NCBI GenBank assembly: GCA_963808165.1
Contig: CAWEET010000023.1
Coordinates: forward strand, 186,001 to 250,000
From: Thiosocius sp963808165
GTDB lineage: Bacteria; Pseudomonadota; Gammaproteobacteria; Chromatiales; Chromatiaceae
Length of the DNA: 64,000 nucleotides
Direction: 5' to 3'
In this document: one piece after another, positions 25,119 through 34,756 of the stretch
How the letters are laid out: each line of letters opens with the position of its first letter
Numbering within the stretch: position 1 is the stretch's first letter
Notes under the pieces: generated by a model
The model's input: the letters and a program-made list of their open reading frames with translations, nothing else
What the model was told of the DNA's origin: nothing
The model's database searches: none
Translations under genes and position numbers: made by a program

Positions 25119-26369
25119 CTGGTAGACCGGGTACCTGGCACAGACCTGCAGCACCTTGGTCTTGATCGTTTCGATCACCGCAGCGTCGCCGCGACCGTCG
25201 ATCACATCACACATCCAGCCCGCGAGATCCCGGCAATCCTGTTCGCCGAATCCGCGTGTCGTCACCGCCGGTGTGCCGACCCGGATCCCCGAGGTCACGA
25301 ACGGCGACTGCGGATCGTTCGGCACGGCATTCTTGTTGACCGTGATATTCGCCGCGCCCAACCAGGCGTCGACGTCCTTGCCGGTCAGCCCGGCCTCGAT
25401 GAAGCTGACCAGGAACAGATGGTCGTCGGTGCCCTTTGACACCACGTCGTAGCCGCGGTCCATGAACACCTGCGCCATCACCTGGGCGTTGCTGACCACC
25501 TGTTTCTGATACTCGACGAAGCCGGGCTCCATGGCCTCTTTGAAGGCGACCGCCTTGGCCGCGATCACATGCATCAGTGGTCCACCCTGACCACCGGGGA
25601 AGACTGCGGAGTTCAGCTTTTTCTCGATTTCCGGGTTGGACTTGGCCAGGATCAGGCCGGCGCGCGGCCCACGCAGCGTCTTGTGCGTCGTGGTCGTGGT
25701 CACGTCCGCAATCTGCACCGGATTCGGGTAGATGCCGGCGGCGACCAGGCCGGCGATATGTGCCATGTCCACCAGCAGGTAGGCCCCGACCTGGTCGGCG
25801 ACGTCGCGGAAGCGCTGCCAGTCGACGATACGCGAATAGGCCGAGAAGCCGGCAACGATCATCTTCGGCTTGTGTTCACGTGCCAGCCTTTCGACCTCGT
25901 CATAGTCGATCTCGCCAGTGTCGGGATTCAGGCCGTACTGCACGGCATGATACAGCTTGCCGGAGAAATTCGGCTTGGCGCCGTGCGTCAGATGGCCGCC
26001 ATGTGCGAGGCTCATGCCCAGCACGGTGTCTCCGGGCCCGCACAGGGCCAGGTAGACGGCCGCATTGGCCTGCGAACCCGAATGCGGTTGCACATTCGCA
26101 TAGTCCGCACCGAACAGCTGCTTGGCCCGGTCGATGGCCAATTGCTCCGCCTGGTCGACGTATTCGCAGCCACCGTAGTAGCGTTTCGCCGGGTAGCCTT
26201 CGGCGTATTTATTGGTGAGCACCGAGCCCTGGGCCTCCATGACGCGCGGGCTGGTGTAGTTCTCGGAAGCGATCAGCTCGATATGCTCCTCCTGGCGGCG
26301 CTCCTCGGCCTTGATGGCCGCATACAACTCATCGTCGTAACCCTCGATCCGCATCTCTCTGCCGAACAT
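25116..26369 (-). CDS. glyA: Serine hydroxymethyltransferase
   Basis: PLP enzyme moving the serine hydroxymethyl group to tetrahydrofolate, producing glycine and methylene-THF. Seen: HIELIASENYTSPRVMEAQGS, KYAEGYPAKRYYGGCEYVDQ, the PLP lysine in TTTTHKTLRGPRAG and VFPGGQGGPLMHVIA. Start at ATG 26369 because GGAGG lies six bases before it; Met6 (26354) is an alternative start. The TAG stop is formed by the end of a repeat element, which leaves the normal C-terminus (VCARYPVYQ). Preceded by a structured leader. Confidence 0.95.
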   Translation of the reverse strand: MFGREMRIEGYDDELYAAIKAEERRQEEHIELIASENYTSPRVMEAQGSVLTNKYAEGYPAKRYYGGCEYVDQAEQLAIDRAKQLFGADYANVQPHSGSQANAAVYLALCGPGDTVLGMSLAHGGHLTHGAKPNFSGKLYHAVQYGLNPDTGEIDYDEVERLAREHKPKMIVAGFSAYSRIVDWQRFRDVADQVGAYLLVDMAHIAGLVAAGIYPNPVQIADVTTTTTHKTLRGPRAGLILAKSNPEIEKKLNSAVFPGGQGGPLMHVIAAKAVAFKEAMEPGFVEYQKQVVSNAQVMAQVFMDRGYDVVSKGTDDHLFLVSFIEAGLTGKDVDAWLGAANITVNKNAVPNDPQSPFVTSGIRVGTPAVTTRGFGEQDCRDLAGWMCDVIDGRGDAAVIETIKTKVLQVCARYPVYQ

Positions 26370-26388
26370 CAGCCACCTCCGAGCCCTT

Positions 26389-26450
26389 GAAAGCAAAATG
26401 CAAACGGCCCCATTCAGGGGCCGCCGTCCGGGGCAGCCTGTAGACCCCGG
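26389..26450 (-). promoter_or_regulatory. Structured glyA leader with terminator-like hairpin (possible riboswitch or attenuator)
   Basis: On the minus strand, hairpin 1 is CCGGGG/CCCCGG with an 11-base loop (26428-26450). Hairpin 2 is a perfect 7-base stem CGGCCCC/GGGGCCG with a 5-base loop (26405-26423). A T-rich run (TTTGCATTTTGCTTT) follows, then the glyA GGAGG. This is the layout of an expression platform. I do not recognise a known glycine, THF or SAM class. It could also be a plain terminator for upstream transcription. Confidence 0.45.
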
Positions 26451-26461
26451 TCAAGTTCGGA

Positions 26462-26490
26462 AGTGTGCTGTAGATCATTGCAAGCGTCAA
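26462..26490 (-). promoter_or_regulatory. Possible glyA promoter
   Basis: Minus-strand TTGACG (26485-26490) and CACACT (26462-26467) with a 17-base spacer. Transcription would begin just before the two leader hairpins. The -10 match is weak. Confidence 0.4.
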
Positions 26491-26832
26491 GCGAACCGCA
26501 GCCGCGATCAGGACAGCCCGATCGGGCGCTACAAGGCTTGCCGTAAGCGTTGGCACGGTAACCAAGGGGGCCCTCAACCGCCAATTCCCGACCCACCTTG
26601 CGTCGACTCGGTCGCACGGTCCGACGATGCAGCTTGATCCACCAGATTGCCACCTGGCCGCACGATCGAAATGCAGGGGACGCAAGACTGTTGCGGCCGG
26701 GGAGGCAGCCACCAGTGGCCACTCGACAGGGCGGCTGAAGCACGCCGAAGGCCGGCAGTTCCGCTACGGCTGGAGAGAATTGCATTCGCAGCGGAATCAC
26801 CCGGCACGCTCACCAATCGTGGCGGCAGCAGA
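26491..26832. other. Gene-free stretch between glyA leader and tRNA terminator
   Basis: About 340 bases. Open frames here are short, overlap tRNA genes or lack start signals. I see no recognisable gene, repeat copy or RNA motif. Confidence 0.4.
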
Positions 26833-26864
26833 GAAAAAAGCGGCGCGTTTCCGCAACCGCTTTT
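26833..26864 (-). terminator. Intrinsic terminator after the tRNA cluster
   Basis: On the minus strand AAAAGCGG, an 11-base loop, CCGCTTTTTT then CT: a GC stem flanked by A and T runs, 12 bases after the encoded CCA of tRNA-His. Confidence 0.85.
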
Positions 26865-26875
26865 GTCCGAAGTAG

Positions 26876-26952
26876 TGGGGTGGACGATGGGGCTCGAACC
26901 CACGACCACTGGAATCACAATCCAGGGCTCTACCAACTGAGCTACGTCCACC
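26876..26952 (-). tRNA. tRNA-His (GTG)
   Basis: Cloverleaf on the minus strand: acceptor GTGGACG/CGTCCAC preceded by the extra G(-1) opposite C73, D-arm TAGCTCAGTTGGTAGAGC, anticodon arm CTGGATTGTGATTCCAG with anticodon GTG, T-arm GTGGGTTCGAGCCCCAT, and an encoded CCA. The G(-1):C73 pair confirms histidine identity. Confidence 0.97.
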
Positions 26953-27028
26953 ATTGCGACCGGCTTCACCCTTCGCCCGACACAGGACCGATCAACCTGC
27001 CGTTCGGGCACCCGCCTCGCGGCCGGTT

Positions 27029-27105
<77 letters not shown>

Positions 27106-27129
27106 GGAAATTCGAACGCTAACGAACCT

Positions 27130-27206
27130 TGGTCGGGGTAGAGAGATTCGAACTCCCGACATCCTGCTCCCAAAGCAGGCGCGCTACCAGACTGCGCTAT
27201 ACCCCG
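27130..27206 (-). tRNA. tRNA-Pro (TGG)
   Basis: Acceptor CGGGGTA/TACCCCG, D-arm TAGCGCAGTCTGGTAGCGC, anticodon arm CCTGCTTTGGGAGCAGG with anticodon TGG, T-arm CGGGAGTTCGAATCTCT, discriminator A and an encoded CCA. First gene of the cluster; divergent from folD. Confidence 0.97.
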
Positions 27207-27332
27207 ATATCCCCGCAAAATTGCGAAGGGGCCAAATGATACGCGGCAACGCCGGTTTGCGTCAATTAAATGGGGTCGGTCTGGTATCATTGCCGCTTGA
27301 CCCCCCGGTTTCACAGCGACAGCAGGACAGCG

Positions 27333-28196
27333 ATGAGCGCCCAACTGATTGACGGCAAGGCGATTGCAGCCGATCTGCGCGAGCAGATCAAGACCCGGGT
27401 CGAGGCCCGCATCGCGGCGGGGCGACGCCAGCCCGGGCTGATCGTGGTGCTGGTCGGCGAAAATCCGGCGTCACAGGTCTATGTGCGGAACAAGCAGAAG
27501 GCCTGCGAACAGGTCGGTTTCCACTCCGAGCTGATGCACCTGCCGGGCACGACCAGCCAGGACGAATTACTCGGAATTATCGACCGGCTGAATGCGCGCG
27601 CGGATGTCGACGGCATACTGGTGCAGCTTCCACTGCCAGAGCAGATCAGCGAACAGGCCGTCACCGAACACATCCTGCCGACCAAGGACGTCGACGGCTT
27701 TCATCCCTACAACATCGGACGCCTGCTGCTGCGCCAGCCGCTGTTGCGGCCGTGCACGCCGCACGGCGTGATGACCATGCTGGAGCGCACAGGGATCGAC
27801 CTGGTGGGACTGGACGCGGTGATCATCGGCCAGTCGAACATCGTCGGTCGACCAATGTTCCTCGAACTGCTGATGGCGCGCTGTACCGTGACCGTGTGCC
27901 ATAGCAAGACCCGGGATCTGCAGGAAAAGGCCCGGGGGGCGGACATCCTGGTCGCCGCCGTCGGTGTACCAAAGTTCGTCAAGGCCGACTGGGTCAAGCC
28001 CGGAGCCGTCGTGATCGACGTTGGCATCAACCGCCTGGACGACGGTAGCCTGTGCGGTGACGTCGATACGGCCGCGGTCAGCGAGGTCGCCGGCTGGATC
28101 ACGCCGGTACCCGGAGGGGTCGGCCCGATGACCGTCGCGACACTGCTCGAGAACACCCTGCAAGCGGCCGAGCTGCACGACGCCCAGTCCGCATGA
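27333..28196 (+). CDS. folD: Methylene-THF dehydrogenase / methenyl-THF cyclohydrolase
   Basis: Bifunctional one-carbon enzyme that takes the methylene-THF made by GlyA to formyl-THF. Seen: the catalytic Tyr-Lys region SQVYVRNKQKACEQVG, DVDGILVQLPLPEQI, PTKDVDGFHPYNIGRL, PCTPHGVM, VIIGQSNIVGRPMFLEL and PGGVGPMTVATLLENT. Start at ATG 27333 (MSAQLIDGKAIA), where homology begins; AGCAGGA precedes it. Converges with the degenerate GGDEF gene after six bases. Confidence 0.96.
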   Translation: MSAQLIDGKAIAADLREQIKTRVEARIAAGRRQPGLIVVLVGENPASQVYVRNKQKACEQVGFHSELMHLPGTTSQDELLGIIDRLNARADVDGILVQLPLPEQISEQAVTEHILPTKDVDGFHPYNIGRLLLRQPLLRPCTPHGVMTMLERTGIDLVGLDAVIIGQSNIVGRPMFLELLMARCTVTVCHSKTRDLQEKARGADILVAAVGVPKFVKADWVKPGAVVIDVGINRLDDGSLCGDVDTAAVSEVAGWITPVPGGVGPMTVATLLENTLQAAELHDAQSA

Positions 28197-28202
28197 TCGC
28201 AT

Positions 28203-28934
28203 TCAGGCGGCTATCCGACTGACTCCCGACTGGTTGGCCTGGGCGAGCCTGTCGACCGCGCGGGCATAGAGTCCGGCCAGCGACTCTCCGGGCAGCCGCT
28301 GCACGACACCCATGCTGGCACTGATCTTTATCACGTCGCGACCCCAGGCCAGTTGCTGGCCCGACAGCAGCATCGCGACACGCCGGCCGAAGGACACCGC
28401 CTGATCCAGCTCGTCACACTGCAGAAAGACGGCGACCAGCTGATCGTTGTAGCGTGCGGCGATATCGCCATCGCGGGTCTGGCCGAGTATCTGACTCCCG
28501 ATCAGGTGCATCGCATGATCGACAGCCGATTCACCGTAACGCCGCCGAATCGACTCCAGGTGATCGACGCTCATCAGAACCAAGGCGAGTTGGTTTCGCC
28601 CGGCGCGATCGTCGCGCGCGATCAGCCCCGGTATCACCTCGTCCGCATGGCCCCGCGTGTACAGACCGCTGACTGGATCGCGAGCGGTACTGGCCGCTGA
28701 TATCTCACGCCCCCGGACAAGCACAAGGGCGGCCATCAGCAGCGACATCGCGGCGACGACGGCAAGCGGACCCGAAACACTGTCCGGCCCGCCGCCGCCT
28801 GCCCCAGCGGTCGAATATTGACTGAAGAACCACCGCCCGATCAGGAAACCCGCAATCCCGATGCCGATCACGGTGGACAACACGATTGTCCGGACCATCG
28901 GGTGTTGTCGAATCCGAGCCTCGAAACCTTGCAT
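28203..28934 (-). CDS. Membrane protein with degenerate GGDEF domain
   Basis: Two membrane segments (about 15-37, VLSTVIGIGIAGFLIGRWFF; about 55-74, LAVVAAMSLLMAALVLVRG) precede a GGDEF-fold domain. This starts DPVSGLYTRGHADEVI and includes ALVLMSVDHLESIRRRYGES, but the signature is replaced by A-R-Y-N-D-Q-L and the metal aspartates are partly lost. It is unlikely to make cyclic-di-GMP and may be a receptor or scaffold. ATG 28934 (MQGFEARIRQ) is chosen as the start nearest the first membrane segment. Divergent from ettA. Confidence 0.75.
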   Translation of the reverse strand: MQGFEARIRQHPMVRTIVLSTVIGIGIAGFLIGRWFFSQYSTAGAGGGGPDSVSGPLAVVAAMSLLMAALVLVRGREISAASTARDPVSGLYTRGHADEVIPGLIARDDRAGRNQLALVLMSVDHLESIRRRYGESAVDHAMHLIGSQILGQTRDGDIAARYNDQLVAVFLQCDELDQAVSFGRRVAMLLSGQQLAWGRDVIKISASMGVVQRLPGESLAGLYARAVDRLAQANQSGVSRIAA

Positions 28935-29076
28935 GCACCCCGCCCTTTCCGGGAAAGCCACAGCCGAACGCTGCGGCACCTCGCGCGTATAGCGGCCGAC
29001 ATCGGCTTTTCTTAACACCCCAACGACTGTGTACAATCGCGGGCACCCAAAGACCAGCAGTCCCCGGCAGGCAGCA

Positions 29077-30744
<1,668 letters not shown>

Positions 30745-30909
30745 CGCCGGGCCGGCCTCACCCCGATGGCCTGGCGGGCCAGCAGAAATCGAGCAGTGCC
30801 GGGGCGCAAGCACCAGAATAGGTACCCTTGCGCCCTATCACCCCGGCCTGCGTTGGCCGCGGTGGCACTACGGTAACGGCCGCACCGGCAGAAACCGGTA
30901 GCAGACGCG

Positions 30910-31212
30910 CTATTCGGCCGGCGCCGGCACGGTGGCCGGCGGTAGATAACCGTAGGGCGCACCGTAGTAGGGGATATGCGCGTTGTACCCATAGCCGTTG
31001 CCATAGCCGTTCGCGTAACCGTCGCCGCGGCCCTCGCCGCGCATGCGTGCGCTCATGCTGAAGCCGAAAGTGAAATCGGCCCCGGCGCCGGCATTACCCG
31101 CGCCGTCCGCATAGCCATCGTTGTAGCCGTAAGCCGCCCCGTCGTTCCAGCCCCAGAACGCCGAGGCCTGGGTGGCCGCGACCAGGGCGACGATAGCAAT
31201 GATCTTTTTCAT
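30910..31212 (-). CDS. Sulfur globule protein-like secreted protein
   Basis: Small (100 residues) secreted protein resembling the envelope proteins of intracellular sulfur globules in purple sulfur bacteria. A clean signal peptide, MKKIIAIVALVAATQASA, is followed by FWGWNDGAAYGYNDGYADG and further Gly/Tyr/Asn/Asp repeats (DGYANGYGNGYGYNAH), then a Pro-rich tail. The low-complexity glycine-tyrosine composition and lack of cysteine match Sgp proteins. An in-frame extension upstream would remove the signal peptide, so ATG 31212 is preferred. An A/T-rich promoter region precedes it. No sgp paralogue or dsr cluster is adjacent. Confidence 0.75.
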   Translation of the reverse strand: MKKIIAIVALVAATQASAFWGWNDGAAYGYNDGYADGAGNAGAGADFTFGFSMSARMRGEGRGDGYANGYGNGYGYNAHIPYYGAPYGYLPPATVPAPAE

Positions 31213-31275
31213 GGTGTAATTCCAAAACAGTTTGCCAAAGACAACCAACACCCGGCTGCTGTCCGATTTAGAGAC

Positions 31276-31300
31276 AGTATATAAGTATTTACTAAAATAT
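31276..31300 (-). promoter_or_regulatory. A/T-rich promoter region of sulfur globule gene
   Basis: Minus-strand TATACT (31276-31281) sits 63 bases before the ATG in a stretch rich in A and T (TTTTAGTAAATACTTATA), very unlike its neighbours. No good -35 is visible at 17 bases, so an activator may help. Confidence 0.45.
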
Positions 31301-31379
31301 CTAGTGCTTTTTGTTGCAGTGCGGTATCCGCACGCATGCCGGAACATGGCCCTAAAAGAGTGTCGAGGAATTTGTTTAA

Positions 31380-32237
31380 GTGAACGAAATGGAAGATTTT
31401 TTTTCCCGAGCCAATCAGCTGCTGGGGCGTTGGGAAGACCTGCTCGAAGGCCGGAGCGCCGAGCCGGACTGGTCGCATGACGCCTACCGCTGGCGTCACG
31501 ATCAGCAAGGCATGCGCCTGCTGCCGGTCAAGAACCCGCACCGGGTCGCGCTCGATGACCTGTTGTGTATCGACCGCCAGAAGACTGAGATGCTGCGTAA
31601 TACGGATCAGTTCGTACGCGGCAGGCCAGCCAACAATGCCTTGCTCTGGGGCGCCCGTGGCACCGGCAAATCGACCCTGATAAAGGCGATATTCAATGCC
31701 TTCGTCGACCGCGGGCTGCGCCTGATCGAGGTCGAGAAGGAACACCTGGTCGACCTGGTGGAGATCGTCGACGTGCTCGGCGACAGACGCGAGCGTTTTC
31801 TGCTCTACTGCGACGATCTGTCGTTCGAGGCCGACGACGCCGGCTACAAGTCACTGAAGGCGGTGCTCGAGGGTTCGATAGCGGCACCGGCGCAAAACGT
31901 ACTGATCTATGCCAGTTCCAACCGTCGCCACCTGCTGCCCGAGTTGAAGGCCGACAACCAGGATGTGCACCGGGTGGACGGCGAAATCCATCCGGGCGAG
32001 GCGATCGAAGAGAAGGTGTCACTGTCCGAGCGCTTCGGGCTCTGGCTGTCTTTCTATCCCTATTCGCAGGACGACTACCTCACGATCGTCGAACACTGGC
32101 TGCGACGCCTGGACGCAGGGAGCTGCGAAGACGAGGCTACCCGACTGGCGGCCCTGCGTTGGGCGGGCCAGCGCGGCTCACGCAGCGGTCGGGTGGCGCG
32201 TCAGTTCGCGATCGACCAGGCAGGTAGGGCCGGCTGA
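31380..32237 (+). CDS. DUF815 family AAA ATPase
   Basis: Single AAA ATPase domain of the DUF815 family, function unknown. Seen: NALLWGARGTGKSTLIKAIF (Walker A), RFLLYCDDLSFEADDAGYKS (Walker B), LIYASSNRRHLLPE (sensor 1) and SLSERFGLWLSFYPYSQDDY. Residues 1-80 form a helical lead. Starts at GTG 31380; ATG 31389 three codons in is an alternative. TTG-initiated acetyltransferase gene follows with one base between stop and start, so the two are co-transcribed. Confidence 0.85.
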   Translation: MNEMEDFFSRANQLLGRWEDLLEGRSAEPDWSHDAYRWRHDQQGMRLLPVKNPHRVALDDLLCIDRQKTEMLRNTDQFVRGRPANNALLWGARGTGKSTLIKAIFNAFVDRGLRLIEVEKEHLVDLVEIVDVLGDRRERFLLYCDDLSFEADDAGYKSLKAVLEGSIAAPAQNVLIYASSNRRHLLPELKADNQDVHRVDGEIHPGEAIEEKVSLSERFGLWLSFYPYSQDDYLTIVEHWLRRLDAGSCEDEATRLAALRWAGQRGSRSGRVARQFAIDQAGRAG

Positions 32238-32238
32238 G

Positions 32239-32703
32239 TTGGCGGTCGCGGTTCGCCCGGTCGACTTCTCCGAGGCAGGCGACGTCCAGGCTTACCTCGA
32301 GCTGCTCGATGCCTATGCGCGCGACCCGATGGGAGCCGGGCAAGCGCTGCCAGATGAGGTCCTCGCGCGCCTGCCTCGCGACCTCGCCAGCCACCCGGGC
32401 GCGCACTGCCTGCTTGCCGACTCGGACGACAGAACGGTGGGCTTCGCGACCTGTTTCCTCGGCTATTCGACGTTTCGTGCACAGCCGCTGCTGAACGTGC
32501 ACGATATCGCGGTGCTGCCGGAATGGCGCGGCAGATCGGTCGCGCGGAAATTGCTCGCGGCGGTAACGGAACTGGGGCGGCGGCTCGGCTGCTGCCGCAT
32601 CACGCTCGAGGTACGCGAGGACAATATGGCGGCACGCCGCCTCTATCGCAACGCCGGATTCCTGCCCGCGCAATGCAGCCTGTTCTTGGAGAAGTCGCTG
32701 TAA
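32239..32703 (+). CDS. GNAT family N-acetyltransferase
   Basis: Acyltransferase of 154 residues. The acetyl-CoA-binding motif is LPEWRGRSVARKLLAAVTEL, after LNVHDIAVLP; the last block is REDNMAARRLYRNAGFLPAQ, all typical GNAT elements. The only in-frame start after the DUF815 stop is TTG at 32239, preceded by AGGTAGGG. Earlier in-frame sequence is antisense-like and overlaps the ATPase. Substrate unknown. Confidence 0.83.
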   Translation: MAVAVRPVDFSEAGDVQAYLELLDAYARDPMGAGQALPDEVLARLPRDLASHPGAHCLLADSDDRTVGFATCFLGYSTFRAQPLLNVHDIAVLPEWRGRSVARKLLAAVTELGRRLGCCRITLEVREDNMAARRLYRNAGFLPAQCSLFLEKSL

Positions 32704-32719
32704 ACCGCATCAGACAAAC

Positions 32720-32744
32720 AAACGCCCCGCACTGCGGGGCGTTT
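32720..32744 (+). terminator. Intrinsic terminator
   Basis: Perfect 11-base stem AAACGCCCCGC / GCGGGGCGTTT around the loop ACT, followed by CTCC. Ends the DUF815-GNAT unit; the symmetrical A and T ends may also stop msrQ transcription from the other side. Confidence 0.88.
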
Positions 32745-32826
32745 CTCCATCCTCCTCTGGGCTTGTTCTCATACGGCAAGTCCTCGAGTGCGACGCAGTA
32801 TAGCCGGCTGAATCCATTCCAAAAAA

Positions 32827-33465
32827 TTAGCGAGCATTAATAGGCCTGCCGCCCCAGGTGAAACGCGTCAGCAGTTGCGGGCGCCAGCGCACCGCCAACA
32901 GCATCGCCAAAACGCCTGCGTAGATCAGGGGCTCGAGCAGATCTGCCTTGACCAACCAGATGTAGTGCAGCACACCGAGCGCGGCGACCGCATAGATCGC
33001 CTGATGCAGCCGCTGCCAGTGACGTCCCAACCGGCGCATCATGCCGCGGCTCGAGGTCAGCGCCAACGGCACCAGAAGCAGCCAGGCCGCAAACCCGACG
33101 GTGACGAAGGGACGCTTGACGATGTCGCTGAAGATACTGCCCCAGCTTAGCTGCTGGTCGAGCCAGGCCCAGGTCAGGAAGTGCAGCGTGACGTAGAAAA
33201 ACGTAAAAAGTCCCAACATCCGGCGCAAGCTCAGCAGCGGATTCCAACCGGTGAGCCGGCGCAATGGTGTGACCGCAAGCGTGATCAGCAGCAGTCGCAG
33301 CCCCCAGCGGCCGGTGACATCGGTCACGCGCTCGAGCGGGTTGGCACCGAGCTCACCCACCACCACACCCCATGCGAGCAGCGCAAAAGGCACCATACAG
33401 ATGGCGAAGACCGCGGGTTTGATGGCAAACCTCAGCCACCGGTCGCTGGACGGCAGCTTCGGCAT
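32827..33465 (-). CDS. msrQ: Protein-methionine-sulfoxide reductase haem-binding subunit MsrQ
   Basis: Six-helix membrane cytochrome b that feeds electrons from the quinone pool to MsrP in the periplasm. Seen: haem-ligand histidines in FFYVTLHFLTWAWLD, GRHWQRLHQAIYAVAALGVLHYIWLVKADL. Length 212 is typical. The start overlaps the msrP stop by one base, giving the usual msrP-msrQ operon. Confidence 0.93.
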   Translation of the reverse strand: MPKLPSSDRWLRFAIKPAVFAICMVPFALLAWGVVVGELGANPLERVTDVTGRWGLRLLLITLAVTPLRRLTGWNPLLSLRRMLGLFTFFYVTLHFLTWAWLDQQLSWGSIFSDIVKRPFVTVGFAAWLLLVPLALTSSRGMMRRLGRHWQRLHQAIYAVAALGVLHYIWLVKADLLEPLIYAGVLAMLLAVRWRPQLLTRFTWGGRPINAR

Positions 33466-34427
33466 CAGTAGAACTTGGTCAGATCCATGCCACCGTACAG
33501 GTCCGCGACCTGGTCCGCGTAACCGTTGAACATCAGGGTTGCCTGCTTATCCTCGAACAGCCCCGCGCCGATCATCCGGTGGCGGGCCTGACTCCAGCGC
33601 GGGTGGTCCACGCCCGGATTGACGTTCGCATAGAAACCGTACTCCTCAGGCGCCAACCGCCACCAGCTGGTCTCGGGAATCCGCCGTGTGAACGAAATCC
33701 GGACGATCGACTTGATGCTCTTGAAGCCATATTTCCACGGCACCACCAGGCGCAGCGGCGCGCCGTTCTGGTTCGGCAGCAACTCGCCGTACAGGCCGGT
33801 CGCCAGGATCGTCAGGGGATGCATCGCCTCGTCCATGCGCAGACCCTCGCGGTAAGGCCAGTCGAGCACGGCGCGCTGCTGTCCGGGCATCTGCTGCTCG
33901 TCGAGCAGGGTCTCGAACTCCACGTACCTCGCATTCGAGTTGGGGCGGAAGCGCTCGAGCAGCTTGCCGAGCGGGAATCCGATCCACGGCACCACCATCG
34001 CCCAGGCCTCCACGCAACGCAATCGATAGATCCGCTCCTCCTGGGTGAAGTCCTTCAGCACATCTTCGATGCCGATCTCACCGGGCGCGTCACATTCACC
34101 GTCGACCAAGACGCTCCAGGGCCGGGTCTGCAAAGTCTTGGCCTTGCCCGCCGGGTCGGTTTTAGCGGTACCGAATTCGTAGAAATTGTTATAGCCGGTG
34201 ACATGCTCGTAGGCAGTCGGCTCAAGCTTTTGCCCATAGGCGCTATCGACCACATCGGGGATCGGATCGCCGCTCCCCGGCCGGCCTACCAGCGCCGCCG
34301 CAGGACCGGCGGCGATAGCCCCCAACCCCAACGCGGCTGCCCCCTTGAGAAACTCGCGGCGGCGCGCGTAGAGCCCCGGATCAGTGATCTGGGATGGTTT
34401 GATGTCGACCGTTTTCTTGATCAGCAT
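33465..34427 (-). CDS. msrP: Protein-methionine-sulfoxide reductase catalytic subunit MsrP
   Basis: Periplasmic molybdoenzyme that repairs oxidised methionine in envelope proteins. A Tat signal is visible, RRREFLKGAAALGLGAIAAG. The molybdopterin ligand cysteine lies in IYRLRCVEAWAMVVPWIGFP; QNGAPLRLVVPWKYGFKSIK and SWWRLAPEEYGFYANVNP are also family signatures. Length 320. Expected as a defence against reactive chlorine or oxygen species in the periplasm. Confidence 0.95.
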   Translation of the reverse strand: MLIKKTVDIKPSQITDPGLYARRREFLKGAAALGLGAIAAGPAAALVGRPGSGDPIPDVVDSAYGQKLEPTAYEHVTGYNNFYEFGTAKTDPAGKAKTLQTRPWSVLVDGECDAPGEIGIEDVLKDFTQEERIYRLRCVEAWAMVVPWIGFPLGKLLERFRPNSNARYVEFETLLDEQQMPGQQRAVLDWPYREGLRMDEAMHPLTILATGLYGELLPNQNGAPLRLVVPWKYGFKSIKSIVRISFTRRIPETSWWRLAPEEYGFYANVNPGVDHPRWSQARHRMIGAGLFEDKQATLMFNGYADQVADLYGGMDLTKFY

Positions 34428-34482
34428 GCACTTCAGCCTGGTTCGTCAATGACCTATAGACCGCTGAACGGGCCGAAGGATT

Positions 34483-34683
34483 TCATTCGCTGCGATCTTT
34501 GCGCGCAGCGGTGTTGCGGTTCAGCCACAGAACGGGGGCAATGGCACCGCAAAAGGTGGCCATCATCGAGAGATCCTGCGAACCACCGACTGCCAGGACG
34601 GCGAAACCGCCACCACCACCCAGCAGCACAGACAACAGCACGGTCCTGATCAGGCGGCAGCGCACACATCGTGTCCCGGACAT
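34483..34683 (-). CDS. Possible small membrane protein with CxxC motif
   Basis: 66 residues from ATG 34683: C-V-R-C near the N-terminus, a hydrophobic segment (TVLLSVLLGGGGGFAVLAV), a second one (MMATFCGAIAPVLWL) and a charged tail. Length and spacing of hydrophobic blocks look real, and it sits on the same strand just upstream of msrP. I know no family for it. It fills most of the 329-base gap between msrP and the next plus-strand gene. Confidence 0.4.
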   Translation of the reverse strand: MSGTRCVRCRLIRTVLLSVLLGGGGGFAVLAVGGSQDLSMMATFCGAIAPVLWLNRNTAARKDRSE

Positions 34684-34756
34684 TGGCCCCCGCCCTCCCC
34701 GCTCATGCAGCGCGCGACAGACCGACCCTTGAGCCGAACCGCCCCGCGTAATACAA

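Noticed and set aside
26574..27011. 145-codon minus-strand frame across the tRNA-His gene
   Set aside because: It runs through the tRNA and its terminator, with no coding features.
30930..31160. CRISPR-like or tandem DNA repeat in the sulfur globule gene
   Set aside because: The periodicity comes from Gly-Tyr-Asn codons of the protein; there are no regular repeats with unique spacers.
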